Source: Bacteroidia bacterium (GTDB lineage: Bacteria > Bacteroidota > Bacteroidia > B-17B0 > Aurantibacillaceae). Taken from it: DNA of 64,000 nt. The position numbers and the translations under genes were made by a program. Positions within the stretch are counted from its first letter, which is position 1. Each line of letters opens with the position of its first letter. This document shows, piece by piece, positions 1 to 8,709 of this stretch. The DNA lies in NCBI GenBank assembly GCA_026414605.1, contig JAOAIP010000018.1, positions 1 to 64,000 on the forward strand. Reading direction: 5' to 3'. Under the pieces are notes generated by a model, which was not told where the DNA came from, made no database searches, and saw nothing but the letters and a program-made list of their open reading frames with translations.

Positions 1-294
1 GGCGGCGAAGCCGGTACTGCCTCGCCTTCGTTAGTCATCGTCATTACGAGGGCGTAGCCCGAAGTAATCTCTAATTAGGACGAATGTCAATTCCTTTTGA
101 GATTGCTTCACTTCGTTCGCAATGACGATAAGGCGAGGATTACCGAAGCGATAGCGAAGCCCGTAGCAGCCCGACCCGAACACACCACAGCCAATTGAAA
201 TTTTTTTAAACGACATTTTTTGTCGTTTTGAAAAATTGATTGTGAATATCAGCAATAGTTGAAACTACTGCTGTGGTGTGTGAGGGGCACGCCC
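1..294 (+). repeat. Composite repeat element, copy 1 (left end cut by window edge)
   Basis: Non-coding, more GC-rich than its surroundings. The sequence matches the copies at 15461-15790 (opposite strand) and 38410-38694. Its right part is a nested hairpin. Outer arms CACACCACAG (about 181-190) and CTGTGGTGTG (271-280) enclose an inner stem AAACGACA (208-215) / TGTCGTTT (221-228). It ends with GGGGCACGCCC at 294. Its left part carries an inverted pair of the CGTCATTgCGA / TCGCAATGACG type (about 39-126), a motif seen as a dispersed repeat in many bacteria. The left terminus (GCGTGAGGG in the other copies) lies outside the window. Short open frames across it are shadows. Confidence 0.85.
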
Positions 295-344
295 AAATAA
301 TTATTATTAAAATAAATATAAATAGTGTGAGAGGGTATTTACTC

Positions 345-965
345 TTACATTCCTTCCCATTTGCCCGCGCCTTCGCGGATGCATTCTATTTCTTCTTTTG
401 TACAATTTAAAATTGTAGATGGGATAACATTGCCAAAACCACCATCAATGATTGCATCTACTTTGTCTTTGTATTCTTTGTAAATATCTTCGGGATCTGT
501 GTAATATTCTGTAATGTCTGAACTTTCATCAATAACGCTGGAAGATATAATAGGATGTCCAAGATACTTGATGATTTCTCGCGTAATGTTATTATCGGCT
601 ACTCTTATACCTATGGTTTTTCTATTTTGTTTTAAAATTTTTGGGACATTATTATTGGCATTTAATATAAATGTGTAAGGTCCTGGGGTTAAGCGTTTTA
701 TGGTTTTGAATACAGGATTTGGGATAGGTAGTACATAGTTAGATATTTCGGAAATATCGGTGCAAATAAAGGTAAATAGGGCTTTTTCGGGGTCTAATTT
801 TTTTAAGCGAGCAATTCTCTCTATTCCTTTATGGCTATAAATACTGCATCCAAGTGCATATACGGTATCGGTAGGATAAATAATTACGCCATCGTTTTTT
901 AAGATATCAACGACTTTTTGAACTTCGTTCGTCTGTGGTTTATCAGGGTTTATTTTAATCAGCAT
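345..965 (-). CDS. L-threonylcarbamoyladenylate synthase family protein (YciO/TsaC/Sua5 type)
   Basis: A 206-residue Sua5/YciO/YrdC-domain protein. TsaC/Sua5 members make threonylcarbamoyl-AMP from threonine, bicarbonate and ATP for the t6A modification of tRNA. Visible marks are the nucleotide-pocket motif PTDTVYALGC (residues 31-40), the basic stretch RLKKLDPEKA (53-62), RKTIGIRV and the C-terminal REGAGKWEG. Overall length and the RKTIGIRV / IREGAG ends resemble YciO more than TsaC, so the exact activity is less certain than the fold. There is no C-terminal Sua5 domain. It lies 13 bp downstream of ftsZ on the same strand and is probably the last gene of the dcw transcript. Confidence 0.88.
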   Translation of the reverse strand: MLIKINPDKPQTNEVQKVVDILKNDGVIIYPTDTVYALGCSIYSHKGIERIARLKKLDPEKALFTFICTDISEISNYVLPIPNPVFKTIKRLTPGPYTFILNANNNVPKILKQNRKTIGIRVADNNITREIIKYLGHPIISSSVIDESSDITEYYTDPEDIYKEYKDKVDAIIDGGFGNVIPSTILNCTKEEIECIREGAGKWEGM

Positions 966-978
966 AGATTTTTGTGGT

Positions 979-2682
979 TTAATCTACCTGGTCGTTTAAG
1001 TAAGGATTCCCTGGGCGAATGTTTCCGTTTTCATCAACGATTTGATTAGAATGGTCTTTGCCTAATCTATTGGTAGGTTTGTTTTCATCTTTTGTATCTT
1101 GAGATTGTCTAAGAAATGCAGGTATGTTTTCTAAATTTTGATATACATTGGGGTCTTTCCAATCCATTATTTGCTTTCTTAATTTGGAGGTTTGCTCACT
1201 AATCAATTTGATGTTTTTATTTAAATCTTCAATGACATTGATTTTGCTTGTGTTGTCAGTATTTGTAGAGGATTCGTTTTCAATATCAGAAGTTTTGTCA
1301 ATTATTTTTACAATGGGTGGATTAGAAGAAGAGTTCGATGGTAATTCTATTGGATGAATAGGTTCTTCAATTTTATTTTCTTTGGTTATTTCAGTAATAT
1401 TAATAGCACTAATGTCTATTGTATTTGAATTGCTTTGCTGTGAAGTTGGTTCAAGTTCTAATTCTAAAGTAGGTTGTATAAAAGAATTGTTTGAGGTATC
1501 ATCTGTTGAGGAAATGGTTTCAATGCGAAAAGTGTTGGTAGTAGTAGTATTGCTTGGTTCTTCTGTTGAAGGAAGAGTTGTTTCTTCGTTTGTTACATTT
1601 GTAGAAATATCTGTTGTATGATGAGCATTCAAAGACACTTCTTTGACTTCATTGACAGTAGTGAAAACATTTTGTGAAGTGTTGGAGGAGTCAGATAAGG
1701 AGTCAAAAATATCATTTGCTTCAAAGCCCGTAGCAACAATTGTTATAGAAACGGCATCGCCCAGAGATTCATCATTGCCGTAGCCGGGAATAACTTCTGC
1801 AGTTCCGCCGGATGCTTCTTCAATATAGGATGTAATGGCTTCAAACTCATCAGTAGTAATATCTTCTAAGCCAGTGGTAATGCTTAATAAGATATGTTGA
1901 GCGCCTTTAATAGAGTTATTGATTAACAGTGGATGGTTAATTGCATTTTTTAATGCTTGAATAGCCCTGTCTTCGCCGCGAGCAATGGCAGTTCCCATTA
2001 ATGCAGTACCACTATTTTGCATAACGGTACGCACATCGTTAAAGTCCACATTAATGTGTAAATTATTGGTAATAATTTCTGCAATGCTTTTGGCTGCAGT
2101 GGCTACTACTTCATCTGCTTTTGCAAATGCTTCGGTCATTTTCATTCCGGGATAGATTTCTTTTAATTTTTCATTAGGAATGATGATGATGCTATCTACT
2201 CTGTTCCTGAGTTCTTCTAATCCCATTAAGGCATATTCCATTTTCTTTTTTCCTTCAAATTTGAAAGGTAAAGTAACGATAGCCACGGTTAAGATGTTTA
2301 AACTTTTGGCGACTTCTGCAACAATGGGTGCGGCTCCTGTACCTGTTCCACCGCCTAATCCTGCGGCGATGAAGAGCATTTCTGTATTTTGTTCTAACAC
2401 TCTTTTGATTTCTTCTTTTGATTCAATAGCGGCTTCACGTCCTTTTTCGGGTTTGCATCCCGCTCCAAGTCCTTTTGTTACATTTTTTCCTAATTGAATT
2501 TTATTGGGTATAGGACTTGATAGTAAATGTTGTTTATCGGTATTGCACACGATAAAGTCAACGTTTTTGACATTTAATTGATAGAGGTGTTTCACAGCAT
2601 TACTTCCACCGCCACCTACGCCAATGACTTTAATTATATTTTCCATTGGCTCTAAATTTTGAGGTATTTCAAATTGACTCAT
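979..2682 (-). CDS. ftsZ: Cell division protein FtsZ
   Basis: A tubulin-like GTPase that polymerises at midcell into the Z-ring and recruits the divisome. The N-terminal GTPase domain has GVGGGGSNAV (21-30) and the tubulin signature GGGTGTGAAP (110-119). The protein is 567 residues, well above the 380-400 of E. coli, because of a Ser/Thr/Asn/Glu-rich linker (about 330-515). The conserved C-terminal peptide NIPAFLRQ sits near residue 520 and is followed by another 41 residues ending NPYLNDQVD. From memory this tail is common in Bacteroidota FtsZ. FtsA, predicted to bind the peptide, is encoded 62 bp upstream. Confidence 0.98.
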   Translation of the reverse strand: MSQFEIPQNLEPMENIIKVIGVGGGGSNAVKHLYQLNVKNVDFIVCNTDKQHLLSSPIPNKIQLGKNVTKGLGAGCKPEKGREAAIESKEEIKRVLEQNTEMLFIAAGLGGGTGTGAAPIVAEVAKSLNILTVAIVTLPFKFEGKKKMEYALMGLEELRNRVDSIIIIPNEKLKEIYPGMKMTEAFAKADEVVATAAKSIAEIITNNLHINVDFNDVRTVMQNSGTALMGTAIARGEDRAIQALKNAINHPLLINNSIKGAQHILLSITTGLEDITTDEFEAITSYIEEASGGTAEVIPGYGNDESLGDAVSITIVATGFEANDIFDSLSDSSNTSQNVFTTVNEVKEVSLNAHHTTDISTNVTNEETTLPSTEEPSNTTTTNTFRIETISSTDDTSNNSFIQPTLELELEPTSQQSNSNTIDISAINITEITKENKIEEPIHPIELPSNSSSNPPIVKIIDKTSDIENESSTNTDNTSKINVIEDLNKNIKLISEQTSKLRKQIMDWKDPNVYQNLENIPAFLRQSQDTKDENKPTNRLGKDHSNQIVDENGNIRPGNPYLNDQVD

Positions 2683-2744
2683 AGTTGTAAATTTTGAGGT
2701 TAATGATTGATTTAAGTTGATAGAGTTATTAATATTTATGTTTT

Positions 2745-4169
2745 TTAAATGTTATCAGGCGTGTCAAATATCTGTTTGATGCTTGAGAATAATCCATGAA
2801 GTATCCCTTTTCTTTTGTTTTCTTTTAATACTTGTGTGCTTTGTCCGTTGTTTGCATTAGTAGCGGATAAAGTAGATGAAGGTGAATTTGCGGTATCTGT
2901 ATCTGTATTTGAGTAGTCAGAATTATTTTCGTTTTCATTTTCTATTTTTTCAAATCCTAAAACGAGTAAGCCAATAGCCGTAGAATAAACAGGACTTTTT
3001 AGTTCTTGAATACTTGTTGAGATGTGCGTATTGGGTATCCCGATATTGGTTTCAATGCCGATAGTAGCCATAAAGACGTGTTGAATGGACTTGAGCAAAC
3101 TTCCACCGCCTGTTAAGATAATTCCTGTGGCTAATTTATCTTTATATCCTGATTTTTCTAATTCAGTATTTACAAATACTGCAATCTCTTGTACTCTTGC
3201 TTGAATTATTTGTGCTAAAAAGTAAGCACTGATTGAGTGTACGAATTCCTTTTTATTTAATAAATTATCTGCAGGTGTAACTAACTTTAATGTTTTATTT
3301 TTTAAGCCGTCGGTAGGAAGGGCGTGTCCTTCTTTAATCTTTAATTCTTCTGCTTGTTTTTCTGATATTTTACAAACTTCTTTAATATCGTTTGTTATTA
3401 CATTTCCACCAAAAGGAATTACTGCGGAATGGCGAATGATGCCATCATAATAAATAGCCACATCTGTTGTTCCTCCACCAATATCTACTAAACATACACC
3501 TGCTTCTTTTTGTATATCTGTAAGAACAGCGGCTGCACTTGCCAATGGTTCTAAATAGTATTCTTGAATTTCTATATTTAAGTTTCCAACACATTTTTTG
3601 AGGTTTTTGACAATGGTATCTTTTACGCTTACAACATGAAAATTTCCTGTAATGTGTTTTCCTGCAATACCAACAGGATTAAGTATTCCGATATTATTAT
3701 CTACTACAAAATCTTGTGGGATAACAGAAATAATGCTTTCGCCAGCTTTTTTAGATATTTGCTTAATGTCTTCAATCATTTTATCAATATCTTCTTTTTT
3801 TACTTCATCTCCGCTGATGGTGAGAGAGGTGCTTTGATTGAATGTGCTAATGTGTTGTCCTGCTATGCCTACAATGACTTCGCCAATTTCAACATTGCCT
3901 TTTTGAGCGGCTTCATTAATGCATTTTCGGATGCTTTCGGTAGCATCGGGAATGTTTGCTACAGAACCTCTTAATACACCTTTTGATGGGTGATTAGCAT
4001 GTGCTAATATCTCAATTTTTCCATTTTTGTTTTTTGTTCCAACAATGGTTGCAATCTTTGTAGTGCCTATATCTAGTGCAACAAGCACGGGAGTATCGGT
4101 AGGAATGCTGGTTTTTAATTTTTCTGTATTCCCTTTTTCTGGTGTTGATGAGTTGTTGATGATTTCCAT
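2745..4169 (-). CDS. ftsA: Cell division protein FtsA
   Basis: An actin-like ATPase that tethers FtsZ filaments to the inner membrane. The actin-family phosphate-1 motif LDIGTTKIATIVG starts near residue 32, the phosphate-2 motif VDIGGGTTDVAIY lies around 230, and the adenosine motif ILTGGGSLL is near 355. The protein is 474 residues, longer than the E. coli form (420). The extra length is a low-complexity Asn/Ser/Thr tail followed by a short basic helix (GILHGLFSSIKQIF) that could be the amphipathic membrane anchor. It starts 4 bp after the ftsQ stop, so translation is probably coupled. Confidence 0.97.
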   Translation of the reverse strand: MEIINNSSTPEKGNTEKLKTSIPTDTPVLVALDIGTTKIATIVGTKNKNGKIEILAHANHPSKGVLRGSVANIPDATESIRKCINEAAQKGNVEIGEVIVGIAGQHISTFNQSTSLTISGDEVKKEDIDKMIEDIKQISKKAGESIISVIPQDFVVDNNIGILNPVGIAGKHITGNFHVVSVKDTIVKNLKKCVGNLNIEIQEYYLEPLASAAAVLTDIQKEAGVCLVDIGGGTTDVAIYYDGIIRHSAVIPFGGNVITNDIKEVCKISEKQAEELKIKEGHALPTDGLKNKTLKLVTPADNLLNKKEFVHSISAYFLAQIIQARVQEIAVFVNTELEKSGYKDKLATGIILTGGGSLLKSIQHVFMATIGIETNIGIPNTHISTSIQELKSPVYSTAIGLLVLGFEKIENENENNSDYSNTDTDTANSPSSTLSATNANNGQSTQVLKENKRKGILHGLFSSIKQIFDTPDNI

Positions 4170-4173
4170 AATA

Positions 4174-4980
4174 TTATTTTTTTGTGCAATAAATGAGTTG
4201 TTTATATTTTAAATTGATTTCTGAATAACGATTCCAAGCGTCGTTTTTGTTTAATCCTTGATAGATAAATAATTTGAGTTTATTCATTTTCTCTTGAAAA
4301 TACTCTGATGTTCCTGCATTGATTGAAAATTTTCCAATAATGGGATAAAGTATGATATCATTGTTTTTATTGATATAAACATAATCTATAAAATTTAAGA
4401 GCAGAGTGTCTGATAAAATGGTGTTCATTGCAATGTAAATATCATCTAATTTTGAAACTTCTGATAATGAAGGATATTTTTTAATTTTGTTAATAGGATA
4501 GTGTTTGAATAATCTGGGTAAATCATATATTTCTCCCATAATTAAAGGGACTTTATAGGGTTTAGTAACAGCAAATAATTTCCATTCATCATCTATGTAA
4601 TGATTAAAACGATTATTTAAAATTCTTGCGATTGGCTTTCTTTCTGTTATTTGAATGTACAATTGATTATCCAATGTAAAATAAATAGCAGAAGTTTTTA
4701 TTTCATTTTTTTCATTAATGATATTTTCCAGTTCATAAAAATGGATGTCTTGATAGGTTTTATCTTTTAATTCATCAAAGTGTTTTTTTAAGTATATTTC
4801 AATTTCTTCATCACTACACAGCATTGGTTGATTAGAAGAAATTATTTTAATTGTGATATTTTCAACTTTTTTCTTTTTGTATTCATTATTTACAAATGCC
4901 ATAGAAATAATAGCCACTAATAGGAAAGTCATTTTTCCTATCATTAATAAAATTCTTTTGTATGTGGCTTTTAAATTCAT
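4174..4980 (-). CDS. ftsQ: Cell division protein FtsQ (DivIB family)
   Basis: A 268-residue bitopic protein with a short cytoplasmic N-terminus, one membrane segment (about residues 10-30, KMTFLLVAIISMAFV) and an extracytoplasmic POTRA-like and FtsQ/DivIB domain. The segment YIQITERKPIARI is typical of the family. FtsQ joins the FtsL/FtsB complex and controls septal peptidoglycan synthesis by FtsW-FtsI. Sequence conservation is low, as usual for FtsQ, so the call rests on topology, the ERKPIA motif and the murC-ftsQ-ftsA position. Only 1 bp separates it from murC. Confidence 0.9.
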   Translation of the reverse strand: MNLKATYKRILLMIGKMTFLLVAIISMAFVNNEYKKKKVENITIKIISSNQPMLCSDEEIEIYLKKHFDELKDKTYQDIHFYELENIINEKNEIKTSAIYFTLDNQLYIQITERKPIARILNNRFNHYIDDEWKLFAVTKPYKVPLIMGEIYDLPRLFKHYPINKIKKYPSLSEVSKLDDIYIAMNTILSDTLLLNFIDYVYINKNNDIILYPIIGKFSINAGTSEYFQEKMNKLKLFIYQGLNKNDAWNRYSEINLKYKQLIYCTKK

Positions 4981-4981
4981 T

Positions 4982-6379
4982 TTAGTTTAATAATTGTTGT
5001 TTTATTTCAGGTATAAGTAAATCAATATCTCCAGCACCAATAGTGAGAATAACTTCTTGATGCGAGTTTTTTAAGTAGTTGGCTAATGCTTGTTTTTGCA
5101 AAAGTTTTTTGTTTGGATGTTGAATATGATTGAGTAGTGTTTGAGATGAAATGCCTGGAATGGGCAATTCTCTTGCAGGATAGATATCTAATAGTATCAC
5201 TTCATCTGTGTATTGAGAAAGTACTTCTGCAAATTCATTTAAGAAATCTCTTGTGCGGCTATATAAGTGTGGTTGAAAAATGGCGGTTATTTTTTTTGTA
5301 GGATACAGTTTTTTTACAGATTGCAAAAAGTTTCTAATTTCTTCGGGATGATGTGCATAGTCATCAATTAGTACAAGATTGTTTTGTTGAATATGATATT
5401 CAAATCTTCTTTTTACGCCTTTGAATGTTTTGAGTGCATTAAAAATGGTGTCATAAGGCAACTTGTAATGTCTTGCTACAGCAATGGCAGCAAGGGCATT
5501 AGAAACATTGTGTTCTCCTGGAATGCCTAATTCAACATCTTTAAAAGTCGTATTTTCTATGTTCAAATCAAAAAGCATTTTGTGGTTTTGAAATCGCAAG
5601 TTAGAAGCATTTATTTGACCACTCAAATTTACAGCAAAGACGCTTTTATTTTCTTTGTTGGAAAAAAACTTATCAACAGATTTATGAACAATCAATTTAC
5701 CACTTTCTTTGATTTTATCTGCAAATTTTTGATAGGTTGAAATTAAATTTTCGTGTGTTTGATAAATGTCCAAATGATCGGGATCAACACTTGTAATGAC
5801 AGCAACTTCGGGTTGCAGTTGTAAAAATGATTGATCGTATTCATCGGCTTCTACAATGCTATAGATGGTGTTAGTGGTTGTGTTTTGTTTTTTAAATAAA
5901 AAGTTTGTTTGATAATTAGTCGTTATTCCTCCTATAAATGCGACTATATCTTTTTGTGCTTGATAAAAAATATGGGTAATTAAAGAAGTTGTTGTTGTTT
6001 TTCCGTGTGTGCCTGCAATTGCAATACAATGCAAGGCATTCACAATGCTTCCTAATACTTCTGATCTTTTTTTAATTATAAAATTATTATTGGAAAAATA
6101 AATTAGTTCAGAATGTGTTTTAGGAATAGCAGGCGTATAGATGACAAGTATTTCTTCTTTTGAGTAATTTTTAATTCGTTCTTTTAATTTTTCTACATTT
6201 TCTTCATAATAGCACTCAATTCCTTCTTGTATTAGTTGTTTTGTTAATTCACTTTCTGTTTTATCATAGCCCACTACTTGTTTTTGATTTAATTTAAAAT
6301 AACGTGCTAATGCACTCATTCCAATGCCTCCAATTCCTAAAAAGTAATATAATTTATATTTTAATATATCCTTTGTCAT
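4982..6379 (-). CDS. murC: UDP-N-acetylmuramate--L-alanine ligase MurC
   Basis: A cytoplasmic Mur ligase that adds L-alanine to UDP-MurNAc, the first step of stem-peptide synthesis. The Rossmann motif GIGGIGMSALA (15-25) binds UDP, and the ATP loop is AGTHGKTTTT (122-131). EADEYDQSFL and the C-terminal-domain DDYAHHPEEI and FQPHLYSRT are all MurC signatures. At 465 residues it has the normal length. Its ATG overlaps the murG stop by 4 bp (ATGA), implying translational coupling. Confidence 0.98.
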   Translation of the reverse strand: MTKDILKYKLYYFLGIGGIGMSALARYFKLNQKQVVGYDKTESELTKQLIQEGIECYYEENVEKLKERIKNYSKEEILVIYTPAIPKTHSELIYFSNNNFIIKKRSEVLGSIVNALHCIAIAGTHGKTTTTSLITHIFYQAQKDIVAFIGGITTNYQTNFLFKKQNTTTNTIYSIVEADEYDQSFLQLQPEVAVITSVDPDHLDIYQTHENLISTYQKFADKIKESGKLIVHKSVDKFFSNKENKSVFAVNLSGQINASNLRFQNHKMLFDLNIENTTFKDVELGIPGEHNVSNALAAIAVARHYKLPYDTIFNALKTFKGVKRRFEYHIQQNNLVLIDDYAHHPEEIRNFLQSVKKLYPTKKITAIFQPHLYSRTRDFLNEFAEVLSQYTDEVILLDIYPARELPIPGISSQTLLNHIQHPNKKLLQKQALANYLKNSHQEVILTIGAGDIDLLIPEIKQQLLN

Positions 6380-7485
6380 TTTCCTAAATCGTTTAATATC
6401 GTAGATGCAATTTCCTTTGCAGCATTCGGTTTAGCAAAAGATTTTATATTTTGAGATAATGTATTTTGTAATGGCTTATTATTTAATAATTGTTCAATTT
6501 CTTTTATTAAAATGGAAGATACTTGGTCGTCTTTGATCATCAGGGCGGCATTTTTGTTGACAAGTGCCAAAGCATTTTTTGTTTGATGATCATCTGTTAC
6601 ATTTGGTGAAGGAATAAGTATTGCAGGTTTGCCTACTATGGCTAATTCTGCAATGGTGCTTGCTCCTGCACGAGATATTATAATATCTGCAGCCGCATAC
6701 ACCAAGTTCATTTCATAAATAAAATCTTTGTAATAGATCTTGGATGATTGAAGTTTATTAGAAAGTTCAGTAGATAAGTTGGTGTAATAATTTCTTCCCA
6801 TTTGCCATATTAGTTGAATAGGTGTGTTTAAGAAAAAATCAATGTTATTAGCAATAGTATTATTGATGCTCCTTGATCCTAAACTTCCACCTAATACTAA
6901 CACTACTGGCAGTGAGTTTTGTAAATGAAAAAACTGTAATGCAGTATCTTTTAATTGATGGATATTAAGTAAATCATTGCGAACAGGATTGCCTGATAAA
7001 ATAATTTTGTCTTTTGGAAAAAATTTTTCCATTTGGTCAAATGCAACAAATATCTTTTTGGCTTTTTTTGAAAGTATTTTATTGGCTAATCCTGCATAGG
7101 CATTTTGTTCTTGTATGTATGTTGGTATTCTTTGCATTTGTGCTGTAAATAATACAGGAAAACTCACATAACCACCTGTTCCAATAACAGCATTGGGTTG
7201 AAAGGATTGAAAAATGTTTTTTACTTGCTGAATGCTTTTAAGGATATAATATGGTAAAAGTAAATTTTTAATGGTCCATTTTCTTTGTAAGCCGATAATA
7301 TCAATGCCTTTAATTTCAAAGCCCGCAGCAGGTACTTTTTCCATTTCCATTCTTCCATTTGATCCAATAAACAATATATTTGCTTTAGGATATTGTTCTA
7401 ATATCGCTTTAGCAATAGACACAGCAGGATAAATGTGTCCGCCTGTGCCTCCGCCACTTATAATTATGTTTAAGGATGAAGTCAT
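6376..7485 (-). CDS. murG: UDP-N-acetylglucosamine--MurNAc-pentapeptide transferase MurG
   Basis: A membrane-associated GT28 glycosyltransferase that adds GlcNAc to lipid I to give lipid II. The N-terminal glycine loop ISGGGTGGHIYPA (9-21) contacts the lipid-linked acceptor. GTGGYVSFPV, LGGSLGSRSINN and the donor-binding region SRAGASTIAELAIVGKPAILIP are diagnostic. Length is 369 residues. It sits 6 bp downstream of ftsW and overlaps murC by 4 bp. Confidence 0.98.
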   Translation of the reverse strand: MTSSLNIIISGGGTGGHIYPAVSIAKAILEQYPKANILFIGSNGRMEMEKVPAAGFEIKGIDIIGLQRKWTIKNLLLPYYILKSIQQVKNIFQSFQPNAVIGTGGYVSFPVLFTAQMQRIPTYIQEQNAYAGLANKILSKKAKKIFVAFDQMEKFFPKDKIILSGNPVRNDLLNIHQLKDTALQFFHLQNSLPVVLVLGGSLGSRSINNTIANNIDFFLNTPIQLIWQMGRNYYTNLSTELSNKLQSSKIYYKDFIYEMNLVYAAADIIISRAGASTIAELAIVGKPAILIPSPNVTDDHQTKNALALVNKNAALMIKDDQVSSILIKEIEQLLNNKPLQNTLSQNIKSFAKPNAAKEIASTILNDLGK

Positions 7486-7491
7486 TGGTGA

Positions 7492-8703
7492 TTATGCTTG
7501 TAGTTTGGTTTCTGCTTGATGAATGTCTTTTATGTTTTTATTTTGTGTTGCATCTTCATTAGTTAATGTTCTTTCTTGTTCATAAACTTGTCTACTTATA
7601 TTTAAAATAATTCCGATATTAATACTTGAAAATATAAGAGAAGTTCCTCCCATACTAATAAAGGGCAATGGCTGACCGGTTACTGGCAATAAATTAACAG
7701 CCACAGCCATATTAACAATGGCTTGTAATATCATATTGAACGATAGTCCTGCTACTACATAAGAATAAAACAAACTTTTAGATTTTTGAACAATTCGTAT
7801 TGTTCTAAAAAAAATCACTAAAAAAGACATTAAGATAAATATCCCTATTAAAGTTCCATATTCTTCAATAATTATAGCATAGATAAAATCGGAAGATGCT
7901 TGTGGTAAAAATGCTCTTTGAGCACTGTTGCCAGGACCTTTTCCTATAAATACTCCATTAGATATAGCAATTTTGGCTTGTTCTACTTGATAATTAGATT
8001 TGTTATCTCCTTTGATATAATTTTCAATTCTTGATTTCCAGGTTTTTCCTCTTGGCAAAATGTTTGGAAAAAAACAAATTGTTGAAATAAATATAACAGC
8101 CAAAAGCATTAGTATGCCTATTAGTTTGAATAAAATTTTAAAAGAAACATTACTAATAAATAACATATAAAATATAGTAAGTGCTAATAAAAATGCTGTA
8201 GAAAAATTGGATATTAAAATGAGAAAGCAAATCAAAGCAGTTGGAAAAATTATTTTATAGACAACGTCTTTAAATTCTTTTAATTTATCTTTGTGGATGG
8301 CTAAACTTCTTGCGATAAATATTATAAGTGTAATTTTTGCAACATCCGATGATTGAAAAGTAATTCCTAATCCTGGTACTTCCAGCCATCTTGATGCCTC
8401 ACCAGATTTAACGCCCATCACTAATGTAAATACCAACAAGATAATGCTAATTGGGAAACCCACCAACCCAATTATACTTAATTCTTTTGTTGTGATTTTT
8501 ATATTATGAATGTAGTAGATTACAAATAATCCTGATAATGTTAATAAAGTGTGCTTAAATAAAAAGTACTCTGTGTGTCCATCTTTGTATCTATAAGCCA
8601 GCCCAATAGATGAACTATACACTACTAATAGTGAAAATAAGGATAGTATTACTACCACTATCCATATTATTCTATCTCCTTTTATGGACTCCAAGAAATT
8701 CAT
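7492..8703 (-). CDS. ftsW: Peptidoglycan glycosyltransferase FtsW (SEDS family)
   Basis: A polytopic SEDS protein of 403 residues with about ten hydrophobic segments. It polymerises lipid II at the septum together with the PBP encoded upstream. SEDS landmarks are the loop WLEVPGLGITFQSSDVAKI, the segment GNSAQRAFLPQASSDFIYAI ahead of IIEEYGTLIG, and the C-terminal GQPLPFISMGGTSLI. Its place between murD and murG is the standard dcw position, which favours FtsW over the paralogue RodA. A polar tail of about 35 residues follows the last membrane segment. Confidence 0.96.
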   Translation of the reverse strand: MNFLESIKGDRIIWIVVVILSLFSLLVVYSSSIGLAYRYKDGHTEYFLFKHTLLTLSGLFVIYYIHNIKITTKELSIIGLVGFPISIILLVFTLVMGVKSGEASRWLEVPGLGITFQSSDVAKITLIIFIARSLAIHKDKLKEFKDVVYKIIFPTALICFLILISNFSTAFLLALTIFYMLFISNVSFKILFKLIGILMLLAVIFISTICFFPNILPRGKTWKSRIENYIKGDNKSNYQVEQAKIAISNGVFIGKGPGNSAQRAFLPQASSDFIYAIIIEEYGTLIGIFILMSFLVIFFRTIRIVQKSKSLFYSYVVAGLSFNMILQAIVNMAVAVNLLPVTGQPLPFISMGGTSLIFSSINIGIILNISRQVYEQERTLTNEDATQNKNIKDIHQAETKLQA

Positions 8704-8709
8704 AATCCA

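Noticed and set aside
1148-1621. Plus-strand frames antisense to ftsZ
   Set aside because: They lie over the low-complexity linker of ftsZ and have no features of genes.
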